A stretch of 64,000 bases of DNA from Hyphomicrobiales bacterium. Its GTDB lineage: Bacteria > Pseudomonadota > Alphaproteobacteria > Rhizobiales > Beijerinckiaceae. Made by a program: the position numbers and the translations under genes. Every line of letters starts with the position of its first letter. Position 1 is the stretch's first letter. Shown piece by piece: positions 17,950 through 28,590 of this stretch. The notes below the pieces were generated by a model. It made no database searches. It saw only the letters and a list, made by a program, of their open reading frames with translations, and was not told the DNA's origin. The DNA is taken from assembly GCA_003963405.1 (NCBI GenBank), contig RXIY01000035.1, positions 1-64,000 on the forward strand, given 5' to 3'.

Positions 17950-18285
17950 AGCCTCACTCGCGCCGGGCTCTCGCGCCTCGCCGGCCACGACATCAGCCGC
18001 GACATTCTCCGGCACTTGAAGAGCCTCGGCGTCATCGCGCCCGGGCCGCGCGCCCCGGAGCCCGGCGCGCCGATCGCCTGGGTGACGACGCCACGCTTCC
18101 TGCAAGTCTTCGCGCTCGGCAGCCTGCGCGATCTCCCCGACCTCGACACTCTCGATGGCCCCCGCGTCCGGGAGGCAGAGGACGACGGCGTCGAAGCCGC
18201 GCTCGACGACGTGCTCGGGCCGGGCGATGAGGAGGGCGCGGAGGCGGAAGGTGACGCGTTCGACGAGGCTGAGGTTGATGGCTGA
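17950..18285 (+). pseudogene. scpB 3' fragment
   Basis: The reading frame from about 17950 matches ScpB residues 123 to the end (TRAGLSRLAGHDISRDILRHLKSLGVIAPGPRAP), closely resembling the intact copy at 15841. The N-terminal half is missing and the upstream bases do not continue the homology. It marks the left border of the mer module. Confidence 0.8.
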
Positions 18286-18368
18286 GGAAATCGGCTACTA
18301 CGACTGACCGAAGATCTTTATTTTTTGCAAAAGCGACTATTGATTTTGCCCATCGCAGGGTTCGCCCC

Positions 18369-18782
18369 TCAATGCCTCTCATCAAAGAGAGCATCGACAA
18401 TCGCACAATCAGGTGCGCGGCGTCCGCTGCATTGCGCCGCCATGTCCTCCATCACGCGTTTGAGGCGCTTCAAATCCGTGATCTTTCGGCGAATCTCTAC
18501 CACGTGATGCAGCGTCAGCTCGCGAACTTGCGGGCAGGTGTAGGCGTCGTCATCGACGAGACGCAGCAGACCGCGGATTTCATCGAGGCTGAAACCAAGT
18601 TGCCGGCTGCGCCGCACGAAACTCAAGCGTCTGAGATGCTCTGCGCCGTAAACGCGGTAGCCGTTCGCGCTGCGGCCCGGCGCCGGCATGACGCCAATTT
18701 TTTCATAGTAGCGGATCGTCTCGATGTTGACGCCGCTTTGCTTCGACAATTCGCCAATCGAAAGCCAATCCTTTGGCTTCAT
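18369..18782 (-). CDS. merR: MerR, mercury-responsive regulator
   Basis: 137 residues. The N-terminal MerR winged HTH (SIGELSKQSGVNIETIRYYEKIG) is followed by a coiled coil and the three Hg(II)-binding cysteines C83, C118 and C126. The spacing is almost that of Tn501/Tn21 MerR (82/117/126). It is transcribed away from the mer genes with its start 26 bases from the shared promoter at 18808-18838. It would repress without Hg(II) and underwind the 19-bp spacer to activate with Hg(II). Confidence 0.92.
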   Translation of the reverse strand: MKPKDWLSIGELSKQSGVNIETIRYYEKIGVMPAPGRSANGYRVYGAEHLRRLSFVRRSRQLGFSLDEIRGLLRLVDDDAYTCPQVRELTLHHVVEIRRKITDLKRLKRVMEDMAAQCSGRRAPDCAIVDALFDERH

Positions 18783-18807
18783 GTTGGGGCCTCGGCCAAA
18801 TATCCTC

Positions 18808-18838
18808 TTGACCCTGTAGTGGCTACAGGGCGTAGGGT
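18808..18838 (+). promoter_or_regulatory. mer promoter-operator
   Basis: -35 TTGACC (18808-18813), a 19-bp spacer and -10 TAGGGT (18833-18838). Inside the spacer the dyad CCCTGTAG-TGG-CTACAGGG (18812-18830) is perfect. An over-long spacer with a central dyad is the hallmark of MerR-activated promoters. Confidence 0.85.
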
Positions 18839-18892
18839 CTCATTAATCCAGGCGCATGGGGCTGGCAAGCAAGATGGTGGGAGGCGTCGGCG

Positions 18893-19006
18893 ATGTCTGA
18901 CCGCGAGGGTCTGGGCCTCATCCAGATGGCGATTACGCCGATGGGGCTTGCGGCGGCGGGCAGCGCGCTGCTTTTCCTTTTCATGCGCTGGGTTCGCGCG
19001 GAGTGA
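18893..19006 (+). CDS. 37-aa membrane protein, first gene of the mer operon
   Basis: A short ORF with GGGAGG at 18879-18884, 8 bases before its ATG, starting 55 bases after the mer promoter and ending 10 bases before merT. It encodes 37 residues with one clear transmembrane segment (about 14-33, ITPMGLAAAGSALLFLFMRW) flanked by charged ends. It has no cysteines, so it is not MerE, MerF or MerT. Position and ribosome-binding site support translation; the function is unknown, perhaps an accessory to the MerT transporter. Confidence 0.6.
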   Translation: MSDREGLGLIQMAITPMGLAAAGSALLFLFMRWVRAE

Positions 19007-19016
19007 CGAGGGAACC

Positions 19017-19427
19017 ATGTCCGAATACACAATCTCTTGTAAGAAAGCGTGCGGGGGATCGGCGTCCCCCCAAAGGGCGACGGACGGCGCCGCCGGTCGC
19101 AAGGCGCTGGCCGCTGGCGGCGTGGCGGCGATCTTGGCGTCCGCCTGCTGCCTTGGCCCGCTCCTACTGGTGAGCCTCGGCTTCAGCGGCGCTTGGCTCG
19201 GCAGTTTCAAGGCGTTCGAACCGTTCCGGCCGCTGTTCCTGAGCGTGGGCTTCGTCGCGCTCGTCTTGGCCTGGCGGCGCATCTATCGACCACCCGCGGC
19301 CTGCAAGCCCGGCGAGGTCTGCGCTGCGTCGCGGATGACAGTAGCCTACAAAGCGACTTTCTGGGGTGTCGCGGCGCTGGTCGGAGGCTCGGCTGTTTTC
19401 CCCTATGTGTTGCCGCTGTTCTACTGA
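19017..19427 (+). CDS. merT: MerT mercuric transport protein
   Basis: 136 residues with three hydrophobic segments. The first carries the vicinal cysteine pair in SACCLGPLL, and the cytoplasmic loop carries CKPGEVC; both are typical of MerT and hand Hg(II) to MerA. The start with GAGGGAA just upstream fits. The N-terminus is longer than Tn21 MerT by about 15 residues, with an additional KKACGG. It is co-transcribed with merP (15-bp gap). Confidence 0.9.
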   Translation: MSEYTISCKKACGGSASPQRATDGAAGRKALAAGGVAAILASACCLGPLLLVSLGFSGAWLGSFKAFEPFRPLFLSVGFVALVLAWRRIYRPPAACKPGEVCAASRMTVAYKATFWGVAALVGGSAVFPYVLPLFY

Positions 19428-19442
19428 AGGGAGATGCCAAAC

Positions 19443-19721
19443 ATGAAAAGACTCGCCGCGATGATCGTTTTCGCTGCTGTTCTCAACGCTCCCGCGTTCG
19501 CCGCTCCAAAGACGGTCACTTTGTCTGTCTCCGGCATGACCTGCGCCGCCTGCCCGATCACGGTCAAGAAGGCGTTGACGAAAGTTGAGGGCGTGCAAAG
19601 CGCCGAGGTGAGCTACGAGAAAAAAGAGGCCTCCGTGACCTACGACGACGCAAAGACAAACGTCGAAGCGCTCACCAAGGCGACCGAAGGGGCCGGGTAT
19701 CCTTCGCAAGTGAAGCAGTAA
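19443..19721 (+). CDS. merP: MerP periplasmic mercury-binding protein
   Basis: 92 residues from the ATG at 19443, 9 bases after AAGGGAG; the in-frame ATG at 19434 abuts that site. A signal peptide (MKRLAAMIVFAAVLNAPAFA) precedes an HMA fold with the metal motif GMTCAAC. It collects Hg(II) in the periplasm and passes it to MerT. Confidence 0.92.
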   Translation: MKRLAAMIVFAAVLNAPAFAAPKTVTLSVSGMTCAACPITVKKALTKVEGVQSAEVSYEKKEASVTYDDAKTNVEALTKATEGAGYPSQVKQ

Positions 19722-21554
<1,833 letters not shown>

Positions 21555-21664
21555 GTGTCATGTTGGCATGGTACGGTCACTCGACCGGTCGATGATCTCT
21601 GTTGAAGCCGAAAAATCGTAGCGCTGGTTTCAAATGACACCGAAACTGTGCTGAAACTGATTTG

Positions 21665-22037
21665 CCCTGGACCGCGACCTTTCCGACTTGCCGGAGGGGA
21701 TGCGGTGGCTAATGGATGCTGCGCGCCGCAGGCGGCGATCTTCGCCTCTGCAAAACATGTTCCCCGCGAGACGCTCGCCCGTCTTGTTGGCGACGATTGC
21801 CGGCTCGACGCGCTCGTCGCCGACATCAACGAAGAGCTAAAAAGGCGCCCTTACGAGATCGCCTTCGTCGCCGGGGGCTGGCAGTTTCGGCGCGCCCGTG
21901 CCATGCCGAGACGCTGCGCGTGCTGGCCGGGGCAAAGGCGCGGGGCTGCCGTCAATTCACCAGGCTCGAAATGCTGGTGCTCGCGGCCATCGCCTATCAG
22001 CAGCCGGTCACTCGCGCCGAGCTATCCCGCCTGGCCG
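21665..22037 (+). pseudogene. scpB 5' fragment, frameshifted
   Basis: Translating across frames recovers ScpB residues 9-133: LDRDLSDLPEGMRW, then AAIFASAKHVPRETLARLVGD, YEIAFVAGGWQFR, AETLRVLAGAK and AIAYQQPVTRAELSRLAG, with at least two frame changes. It ends at nearly the position where the 17950 fragment begins, so the two halves are complementary but lie in reversed order around the mer genes. Confidence 0.8.
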
Positions 22038-22262
22038 GCCAGCGCACGACGCTCGACATTCTCAACCCGCAGCAGAAATTGCTCAACGCCCGCATCGGCC
22101 TGATCATCGCACAGCGCGAGCGCGTCGTCCTCTCCTACGCGGTGGTCGCGGCCATTTAACGACTGTAGGCTGAAACGCTGGCGCTTGGCGAAGCGCGCTA
22201 CGATCCCGCCGTTCATTTCGATCAGGTAAAGGGACTGTGGGGTGGGATCAAGACGCCGGACA
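22038..22262 (+). pseudogene. TolC-family 3' fragment with in-frame stops
   Basis: Directly fused to the scpB remnant, the frame reads RTTLDILNPQQKLLNARIGL, AQRERVVLSYAVVAAI, stop, RL, stop, AETLALGEARYDPAVHFDQVKGLWGGIKTPDR. This is the typical C-terminus of TolC-type outer-membrane efflux proteins, with two stop codons (22157 and 22166) in the conserved GRLSA segment. It is a dead remnant, different from the intact TolC at 49952. Confidence 0.75.
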
Positions 22263-22369
22263 GGGGCCCTGGAACAAGATTGCGCGCCAGATCCTCTGCC
22301 CCTGGGGCGAGGGCGCATGCATCCCATCGACTTGACTCGTCGCCGAGTCCGTGTCTCTCTCTTGGCTGA

Positions 22370-22536
22370 TGGTTCCCTTAGGGGATCAAAAGGGAACTCG
22401 GTGCGCGCAAGATAGCGCAATGCCGAGGCTGCCCCCGCAACTGTAAGCGGCGAGCCTTAGAGCCATAAAGTCACTGGGGGAAACTCCCTGGGAAGGCGGC
22501 TCAAGGCGATGACCTGCGAGCCAGGAGACCTGCCAT
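22370..22536 (+). promoter_or_regulatory. Cobalamin (AdoCbl) riboswitch
   Basis: The core elements are present in order: GGTTCCC entry, a variable stem, CTGCCCCCGCAACTG (22429-22443) with TAAGCGG, a P7/P8-like section containing AGCC and TCACTGGGGG, and the B12 box GCGAGCCAGGAGACCTGCC (22516-22534). It precedes btuB by about 130 bases and should switch off the operon when adenosylcobalamin is plentiful. Confidence 0.93.
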
Positions 22537-22669
22537 CAATCGTGGTCACGCGCGGAAGCGTCGGGCGGGGTGCACCGAGGCGGTCGAAAACTGTCGCAGA
22601 GCGCAGAAGCGCAAGTGACAGCCACAGACCTTTCGCAGTGACGGCCCACGTTGCTGCGAGTTTCTGCTC

Positions 22670-24772
22670 ATGCAGTCCCATTGCCTATCTGGTGCCGACA
22701 AGGGCGTTCTGACGCGCGCGTCGCGTTGTGCTCCACTTATTCCCTGGCTCTTGCCCCTGACGTTCTCATCTGCTGTCGCCCAGCAGTCGCTGCCGCCGAT
22801 CGAAGTTGGACAAAACGAGGCCTCTCTAACCCACGGGGACGGCGCCACAGGCGACACCCAGGAGTCGCCTGAAGAAGAGGTCGTCGTCACGCCCGACCGC
22901 GTTAAGGAATCCGTGTGGCGGACGGCCAGCTCCATTTCAGTGGTGACGTCCGCACAGATTAATAAATGGGCCTCGCTCGGGCTGGCCAATGCACTCCGTG
23001 GCGTCCCAAGCCTGGACCTGTATGAGTCCGGAGGGCCTGGAACCCAAACATCGGTGTTCTTGCGGGGCGCGACCCCAGGACAAACGCTTGTCCTGATCGA
23101 CGGCATTCGCGTCGGTGACGCCTCATCGACAGACGGCTCGATGGATCTCGGCATGCTGGCCGCAACGGATATCGACCGGATTGAGGTCCTTCGAGGGCCG
23201 CAATCGGCGCTCTACGGCTCGGACGCCATGGGGGGCGTCATCAATATCATTACCCGCAAAGGAGAAGGAAAGCCGCGCGGTTCGGTGCTGCTCGAAGGCG
23301 GAGCCTATGGGACGGGGCATACGCGCGCGACCGTCTCGGGGAGCGAAGACCGCTTCTCCTACGCCTTCTCTGCCGACGCTCTCCATACGGAAGCATTCCC
23401 GCGTTACGGCTACCGCATCAACAGGCCCTTGACGATCGGCGACGGCCTTACCCCGCTGCCGCCCCTTCCGCCGAACGACCCCACGAACCGCATCGGCGCG
23501 ACGGCGCGTTTGGCTTATCAACTCACCGACGCACTTTCGATCGAGGGCGGGTTCACGGGCTATGGCAACGCGATACGCTTCGATAATCCATACGCCTTCG
23601 TGGCGGCCGACGTGTTCAATATCGCCAACCATAGCCATGCTACCTTTGCCCAGGGATATGCGCGCGCCGACGCGGATCTCTTCGACCGCATTCTGCACAA
23701 CCGGCTGACGATTTATGGCAATGAGACGAACCGCGACGTCTGGCAGACCGAATCCTGCTTCGACGCGAGTTTAAACGCCCTTACCTGCCGCAATGGCTTT
23801 CTCGGTAAGCGGCGCGGCGTGGAATATCAGGGCGATTTCAAGCTCGGCGCCCTTGGCCTCGCTACTTTCGGCGCGTCTAATTGGACGGAATCCGCCCATG
23901 CTTCGCAGGATCCGATTCCTTTGGATCCGACCACTCCCGTCGACTTCGTCCAGACGACCCGCTCCGGCTTCGCCCAGCACCAAGTTACACTTTTCGATCG
24001 CCTCGACCTCAGCTATGGGGGCCGTATCGACTCGGTGCAGAATGGCCCGACCTTTGACACCTGGCGCACGACGGCCGCGCTCCGGTTGGACGAGATCGGC
24101 GCAAAGTTTCGCGGGTCGGCCGGAACCGGCGCAAAGGTCGCATCCCTCTATCAGCGGTTCAGCCAATATGGCGACCCAAACCTGAAGCCAGAACGCAGCA
24201 CCGGTTACGACATTGGTTTTGATCAAAAATTGTTCGCCGACAGGGGCCTGGCTTCGGTCAGCTTCTTCGACAACCGGTTCCAGAATCTGATCGACTTCGC
24301 CTCTGTTCCGAGCTGCACCATCACGCAGATTTTCGGGTGCTATTATAACATCGGGCGCGCGGAGACGAAGGGCGTTGAGTTTGCCGGGGAAGCTGAGGTG
24401 ATTCCCCAGCAGGTCAGAGTTCGCGTCAGCTACACCCACCTTGTCGCAGTGAACCGCGTCACGGAGCGCACGCTTTACCGCCGCCCGCCCGACAAGGGCA
24501 TGGCGTCTCTGATTTACACCGGAATCCCTGGCCTGGAACTCGAGACGCGCCTCTTGGCCGCGAACAAGACGCCCGACTATGACTTCATCAATGGCAAGAG
24601 GGTCGCTCTCCCTGCCTATGCGAGAGTCGACCTTTACGCCAACTACAGCTTCGACGAGCGTTTTTCCATCTTCGGCCGCGTCGAGAATGTGACGAATACG
24701 CACTACCAAGAAGTCTATAACTACGGGACGCCCGGCCGTTCGTTTTACGGCGGCATGAAGTTTAATTGGTAA
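22670..24772 (+). CDS. btuB: BtuB-type TonB-dependent cobalamin receptor
   Basis: 700 residues. Signal peptide in the first 40 residues, a TonB-box-like EEEVVVTPDRV near 70-80, a plug domain (VFLRGATPGQTLVLIDGIRV; RIEVLRGPQSALYGSDAMGGVINIITRKG) and a beta-barrel ending in aromatic FNW. Together with the riboswitch upstream and cobamide genes downstream, it is the outer-membrane vitamin B12 or corrinoid importer. The N-terminus is uncertain; a later in-frame start is possible. Confidence 0.92.
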   Translation: MQSHCLSGADKGVLTRASRCAPLIPWLLPLTFSSAVAQQSLPPIEVGQNEASLTHGDGATGDTQESPEEEVVVTPDRVKESVWRTASSISVVTSAQINKWASLGLANALRGVPSLDLYESGGPGTQTSVFLRGATPGQTLVLIDGIRVGDASSTDGSMDLGMLAATDIDRIEVLRGPQSALYGSDAMGGVINIITRKGEGKPRGSVLLEGGAYGTGHTRATVSGSEDRFSYAFSADALHTEAFPRYGYRINRPLTIGDGLTPLPPLPPNDPTNRIGATARLAYQLTDALSIEGGFTGYGNAIRFDNPYAFVAADVFNIANHSHATFAQGYARADADLFDRILHNRLTIYGNETNRDVWQTESCFDASLNALTCRNGFLGKRRGVEYQGDFKLGALGLATFGASNWTESAHASQDPIPLDPTTPVDFVQTTRSGFAQHQVTLFDRLDLSYGGRIDSVQNGPTFDTWRTTAALRLDEIGAKFRGSAGTGAKVASLYQRFSQYGDPNLKPERSTGYDIGFDQKLFADRGLASVSFFDNRFQNLIDFASVPSCTITQIFGCYYNIGRAETKGVEFAGEAEVIPQQVRVRVSYTHLVAVNRVTERTLYRRPPDKGMASLIYTGIPGLELETRLLAANKTPDYDFINGKRVALPAYARVDLYANYSFDERFSIFGRVENVTNTHYQEVYNYGTPGRSFYGGMKFNW

Positions 24773-24784
24773 GGGAGGAAGCCA

Positions 24785-25375
24785 ATGACAGTTGCGCCGC
24801 ATGAGGTCACGCCCAAACGAACCTATGAGCCGGATGGAACGCCTCTGGATGTGTTTCCGCTGCCGACGGATCAGACGAGCCTCGAAGAGCTGCTGCGCGA
24901 TCTTTTTCAGAACCATTGGCAAGAGATCGCCTTCGGCATTCTCATTCAGGGCGCCGCCTGGGAGATGAAAGCAGACCGCGCGCCGACGCGGATCGGCACG
25001 CTCGACGGCTATCTTACGGTCGCCTTCGGCGTCCCGCATTTTCACATCTGCATCGGCGAGCATAAGGGCCCGCGAAGCCGGCCGACGCCGCCGGAAGTGG
25101 CGCGCCATCGGCGCACCGCGCGCGCTGAGATTTACCGCCGGATCGGGCGCTCTTGCGCGCCAATGTCCTGGGGCGTGCAACTCTTCAATGGCGCGGGCGA
25201 GCAGCAAATAACGGTGTTGCTGCCCAACCCGTTCCTCCATCCCGACACTGACAAAATCCTCAAGGAGCCCGACTGGTCCCGCCTCGCCTTGTGGGACAAG
25301 CTGCGGTCGCGATGGTTCGGCCTTCACGAGCCCGATCCGGTCGACCGCTCGGCAAGCCGTTTCGCACATGCCTGA
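24785..25375 (+). CDS. Conserved protein of cobalamin-regulated operons, unknown function
   Basis: 196 residues, no signal peptide or membrane segment. Conserved-looking stretches are NHWQEIAFGILIQGAAWEM, IGTLDGYLTVAFG, HFHICIGEHKG and GVQLFNGAGEQQITVLLPNPFL; the HFH and GEHKG histidines could bind metal. I recall similar proteins (DUF7676-like) beside B12 riboswitches in alphaproteobacteria. It starts 12 bp after btuB behind GGGAGG. A corrinoid-handling role is inferred from context only. Confidence 0.75.
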   Translation: MTVAPHEVTPKRTYEPDGTPLDVFPLPTDQTSLEELLRDLFQNHWQEIAFGILIQGAAWEMKADRAPTRIGTLDGYLTVAFGVPHFHICIGEHKGPRSRPTPPEVARHRRTARAEIYRRIGRSCAPMSWGVQLFNGAGEQQITVLLPNPFLHPDTDKILKEPDWSRLALWDKLRSRWFGLHEPDPVDRSASRFAHA

Positions 25376-25517
25376 CAATCTTGACCACGCCCCAACGATC
25401 GACCAGCTAGCGATCGTCGGCTTCTATCCTCCTCGTCGACGCGACCAGATCGAAGACGAGCGGAGCCGGTGGCGAATGAATGCAAGCGCCGCCGTCATCA
25501 CCCCCAGGAGACTTAGC

Positions 25518-26072
25518 ATGACAGCAATTGATATGGATTCTCTTCGTTCGCGAACGGCGATCGGGCTTATCGCGCTGCCCGTGGCCAGCATTCTGTTCAC
25601 GCTCGGCTTCGCCTGCGCTGTTCCGCTTGCCGCTTTTGCGGCGATAGCCGCCACGTCATCTAACCGCCGCGACGCGCTTGCCGCGATTGGCGCCGCGTGG
25701 CTCGCCAATCAGGCGTGGGGTTTCGTCTTTAGGCACTATCCGATGGATTGGCAGACATTCGCCTGGGGTGGCGCGCTCGGGGTCATCGCCGTCCTCTCCT
25801 GCGAAGCGGCAGGAGCGGCAACGAGACAACTCACGGGCGTCGTGGGCGCCTGCGCTGCGTTTTTGGCGGCCTTCCTCGTCTACGAAGGATCGTTGATCGC
25901 AATCGATCTTGTTGCCGACCAAAACGCGGAGGATTTCTCGGCGACGACGGTCCTGAGGATCTTTTTGATCAACGCTTGCGCTTTCGGCGGGCTCTGGGCG
26001 CTGAAGATTTTGTTCAAGGGCATGTCCTTTGCCCGCAAGGTCTCCGAGACGCTCGCGTCACGTCAAATTTAA
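25518..26072 (+). CDS. Small integral membrane protein of the cobalamin operon
   Basis: 184 residues from the ATG at 25518, with CAGGAG 7 bases upstream; an earlier in-frame ATG at 25368 overlaps the preceding gene and lacks such a site. About five hydrophobic segments (for example TAIGLIALPVASILFTLGFA, GGALGVIAVLSCEAAGAA, VGACAAFLAAFLVYEGSLIA). It matches no transporter family I recognise. Its place between btuB and cbiZ suggests inner-membrane corrinoid or cobalt transport, since no BtuCD or ECF genes are present in the operon. Confidence 0.7.
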   Translation: MTAIDMDSLRSRTAIGLIALPVASILFTLGFACAVPLAAFAAIAATSSNRRDALAAIGAAWLANQAWGFVFRHYPMDWQTFAWGGALGVIAVLSCEAAGAATRQLTGVVGACAAFLAAFLVYEGSLIAIDLVADQNAEDFSATTVLRIFLINACAFGGLWALKILFKGMSFARKVSETLASRQI

Positions 26073-26138
26073 CCCGAGACGCGAAAGACGCCTGGCCGCC
26101 AACCGGCCGGGCGTTCTGATGATGCGGACCAAAAGACG

Positions 26139-26810
26139 ATGCCACCGCTTTTCCGACTCGACCTGGAACCGCCGTTTCTCGTCGTGCGCTTTAAGGAGCC
26201 TCAAAAAATGCTGGGGTGGTCAACTGCCAAGCCCGGTTTCAGCTCCGCGACGAAAGTCGTGTGGCTCGAAGTCCACGACGACGATCTCCCAATCGATGTC
26301 GACCCCGCAACATTCTTGAAACATAAACTTTCGTCGCGCGGTCTTTCGGAGGCGGCGGCCTTCATGACGTCGCGCGAAATTCGACGTCATCACCTGGCTC
26401 AGTCTCGCATCGGCGCGGTCGTGGCGAGCTGCGTGACGACGGTGGGTCTGTCGAACGGAGAAATGGTTGGCGCCCCGCGCAAACAAAAAGTGTCCCACGC
26501 GGGAACGATCAACACGCTCGTTCACGTCTCGCACCCGCTTTCAACCGGCGCCCTTGTCGAAGTCATATCCATCGCGACACAGGCGCGCACGGTTGCGATC
26601 TTGCAAACAAATGATCTCCGGGATGGACCGCCCATAAGCGGAACGGGAACGGATTGCATCATCGTCGCAGCGCCGGACGGCGAAGCGCTCGACGATTGCG
26701 CCGGTCTGCACACGGATTCGGGAGAGGCGATCGGCGCAGCCGTCTACCAAGCGACGCACGCGGGCGCGATGGCGTGGTACGCTGACATCGCGCCGAAGGA
26801 ACAACGATGA
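26139..26810 (+). CDS. cbiZ: CbiZ adenosylcobinamide amidohydrolase
   Basis: 223 residues. Diagnostic segments: VGLSNGEMVGAP, HAGTINTLVHVSHPLSTGALVEVISIATQART, SGTGTDCIIVAAP and AGLHTDSGEAIGAAVY. CbiZ removes the aminopropanol side chain from adenosylcobinamide (and from adenosylpseudocobalamin in bacteria) to give adenosylcobyric acid, allowing salvage and remodelling of foreign corrinoids. The stop overlaps the next start (ATGA). The initiation codon has only weak ribosome-binding sequence. Confidence 0.9.
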   Translation: MPPLFRLDLEPPFLVVRFKEPQKMLGWSTAKPGFSSATKVVWLEVHDDDLPIDVDPATFLKHKLSSRGLSEAAAFMTSREIRRHHLAQSRIGAVVASCVTTVGLSNGEMVGAPRKQKVSHAGTINTLVHVSHPLSTGALVEVISIATQARTVAILQTNDLRDGPPISGTGTDCIIVAAPDGEALDDCAGLHTDSGEAIGAAVYQATHAGAMAWYADIAPKEQR

Positions 26811-27355
26811 AGCAGGACGTAAAGATGAGGACAAAGCTCTACACAAAGAAAGGAGACCGGGGCGCCACGAGTCTTTATTCGGGTCGCAGAGCGGCGAAGT
26901 TCGATCCCAGGGTCGCGGCGATCGGGGACCTCGACGAACTCTCTGCAGCCGTCGGAATGGCTCGTGTCGGCTATCCTCCAGCGAATGAGGCGCTGCGTTC
27001 TGTTCAACGGGCGCTTTACGTGATCGGCGCCATCGTCAGCGCCGAAGATCGGCCGACCGGAATGGACTTTGGCGAGGGTGAAGTGGAGGCTCTCGAATTC
27101 GAAATTGACCGGATAGAGGCGGAGCTCCCTGAATTGGGAGAGTTTATCATTCCCGGCGAAGCCGAGCCAAGTTGCCGCCTGCATATGGCGCGCGCAATTT
27201 CGCGCCGCGCCGAGCGCCGCGTCGCCGCGCTGGCTGACCCAGCTCCTCCGGACGCAATTCTCGCCTATCTCAATCGATTGAGCGACTTTCTGTTTGTTCT
27301 GGCGCGTCAGGCCGATCAATCGCTGGGACGATCTGAAACGCCCTTGCGGATCTAG
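26807..27355 (+). CDS. PduO-type cob(I)alamin adenosyltransferase
   Basis: 182 residues. N-terminal KLYTKKGDRGATSLYSG is the ATP-binding signature, and RAISRRAERRV is the conserved arginine-rich helix of PduO/MMAB enzymes. It transfers 5'-deoxyadenosyl from ATP to cob(I)inamide or cobalamin, giving the substrate form CbiZ and coenzyme users need. It overlaps cbiZ by ATGA. An ATG at 26825 is an alternative start. Confidence 0.93.
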   Translation: MKQDVKMRTKLYTKKGDRGATSLYSGRRAAKFDPRVAAIGDLDELSAAVGMARVGYPPANEALRSVQRALYVIGAIVSAEDRPTGMDFGEGEVEALEFEIDRIEAELPELGEFIIPGEAEPSCRLHMARAISRRAERRVAALADPAPPDAILAYLNRLSDFLFVLARQADQSLGRSETPLRI

Positions 27356-27411
27356 GTTTCGCGGTCGGCGGCGGCACGAAACATATTCCCGAGTTTGATA
27401 TGGGAAAGCAG

Positions 27412-27775
27412 GATCATCCTCACACACATGCGCCACGCGCATGCGTCACAGTCTGGCTTCGCCTTCGCCGTCAGCATGGCGCTCAACCTGGCGCTCGTCG
27501 CGGAGAATTGGCGTTCGGCTTCCTATCCAATTCGCTCGCCCTGATTTCTCACGGCGCGCATAATTTCTCCGGTGTGGTTGGTCTCTTGTTGGCTTGGGGC
27601 GGTTCCTGGCTGGCGTCACGACAGCCAAGCCCCTCCCGTACTTATGGCTATCGCCGCGCTTCCGTACTGGCGGCGCTCGGCAATACGGCGCTGCCGTTTA
27701 TGGCGACAGGCGCCGTCATTATAGAAGCGGCGCAACGGCTCACGGATCAAATGGCGCCTCAAATGCCTGTCCGTT
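27412..27775 (+). pseudogene. Truncated, frameshifted CDF metal efflux gene
   Basis: His-rich start (HAHASQSGFAFAVSMALNLALVAE) then, in another frame, LAFGFLSNSLALISHGAHNFSGVVGLLLAWGGSWLASRQ and TYGYRRASVLAALGNTALPFMATGAVIIEAAQRL. This is the first half of a cation-diffusion-facilitator (ZitB/CzcD) protein, with a frame change near 27510 and the C-terminal half lost. Confidence 0.8.
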
Positions 27776-28209
27776 GCCGACAGCCTCAACGAGGCGGGCG
27801 ATAAGTAGCTGACCTTTGCGCGCTTTCAGCATCCATGGAGATTGGTATGCATGGGAGATTACGAGCGTCGGATCAAACAGCCGGAGATGCTACTCTGCGC
27901 TGAGACAGCCCGACGTTGTGTTGAGCACTGTTGGCGTCAGACCAGGTCCCCGTGCGAAACGTCAATGCCTTGCCATAGAAGCCCTGCATCAGATCGTTGA
28001 CCTTGCCTCACGACGGGCTGGCATCGTTGAGCTTGAAGACGAGCCAACAAATCCTTCGCGCCGGCGCTCGGGAAAATTTCGGAAACGCTGCTCCCGACGC
28101 GGTTTTACGTCCCGACCGCGAAAGCACCCATCTAGTCGCGTCGCAAAGCAAACTGGGAACCATCATCAGATCGTGGCGTTTGAAACAGAATCCCCGAAGG
28201 AGAACCTCT
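27776..28209. other. No supportable gene
   Basis: Long ORFs cross this stretch in two frames, but none has a recognisable motif or ribosome-binding site, and one runs on through the DUF305 gene. It is probably debris beside the truncated CDF gene. Confidence 0.4.
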
Positions 28210-28590
28210 ATGAAGCTTCCGCCCTTACTCGTGCCAGCCCTAGTCGCCGTCGCGCTCATTTCGCCCGCTACGGCGCAACAGGCCCAAACAAGCCCGGGTG
28301 GCTCCATGTCTGGCATGCAGAATATGAGCATGACGCCTGCTCAGAAAGAATTTCACCAGGCCATGCAGAACATGAACGCGGAAATGATGCAGGGCATGAT
28401 GGACTCAGACCCTGGCAGATCTTGGATGAAACAGATGATCGCCCATCACCAGGGGGCGGTAGATATGTCAGAAATCATTCTCAAGTATTCCAAGGACTCC
28501 GATGTCGTTAAGGAAGCGCGTAAGACGAAGGAAGAGAACGAGAGAGGTATTAGAGAGCTTCAAGCCAAGCTTCGAAAAGAAGAGAAGTAA
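28210..28590 (+). CDS. DUF305 secreted metal-associated protein
   Basis: 126 residues from the ATG at 28210 (AAGGAG about 10 bases upstream). A signal peptide of about 22 residues ends in ATAQ. A Met-rich segment (SGMQNMSMTP, MQNMNAEMMQGMM) precedes the DUF305 core with MIAHHQGAVDMSE. Related proteins (CopM type) bind copper in the periplasm. It opens the copper island and is followed by the multicopper oxidase. Confidence 0.88.
   Translation: MKLPPLLVPALVAVALISPATAQQAQTSPGGSMSGMQNMSMTPAQKEFHQAMQNMNAEMMQGMMDSDPGRSWMKQMIAHHQGAVDMSEIILKYSKDSDVVKEARKTKEENERGIRELQAKLRKEEK

Noticed and set aside
21579-21590. TCGACCGGTCGA palindrome after merA as a terminator
   Set aside because: It has no loop or T-run and short palindromes are frequent at this G+C content.
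23771-25378. 535-residue ORF on the minus strand
   Set aside because: Antisense to btuB and the next gene, which have clear family motifs and ribosome-binding sites.
27816-28511. 231-residue ORF overlapping the DUF305 gene
   Set aside because: It runs out of frame through DUF305, whose signal peptide and HHQGA motif are unmistakable.
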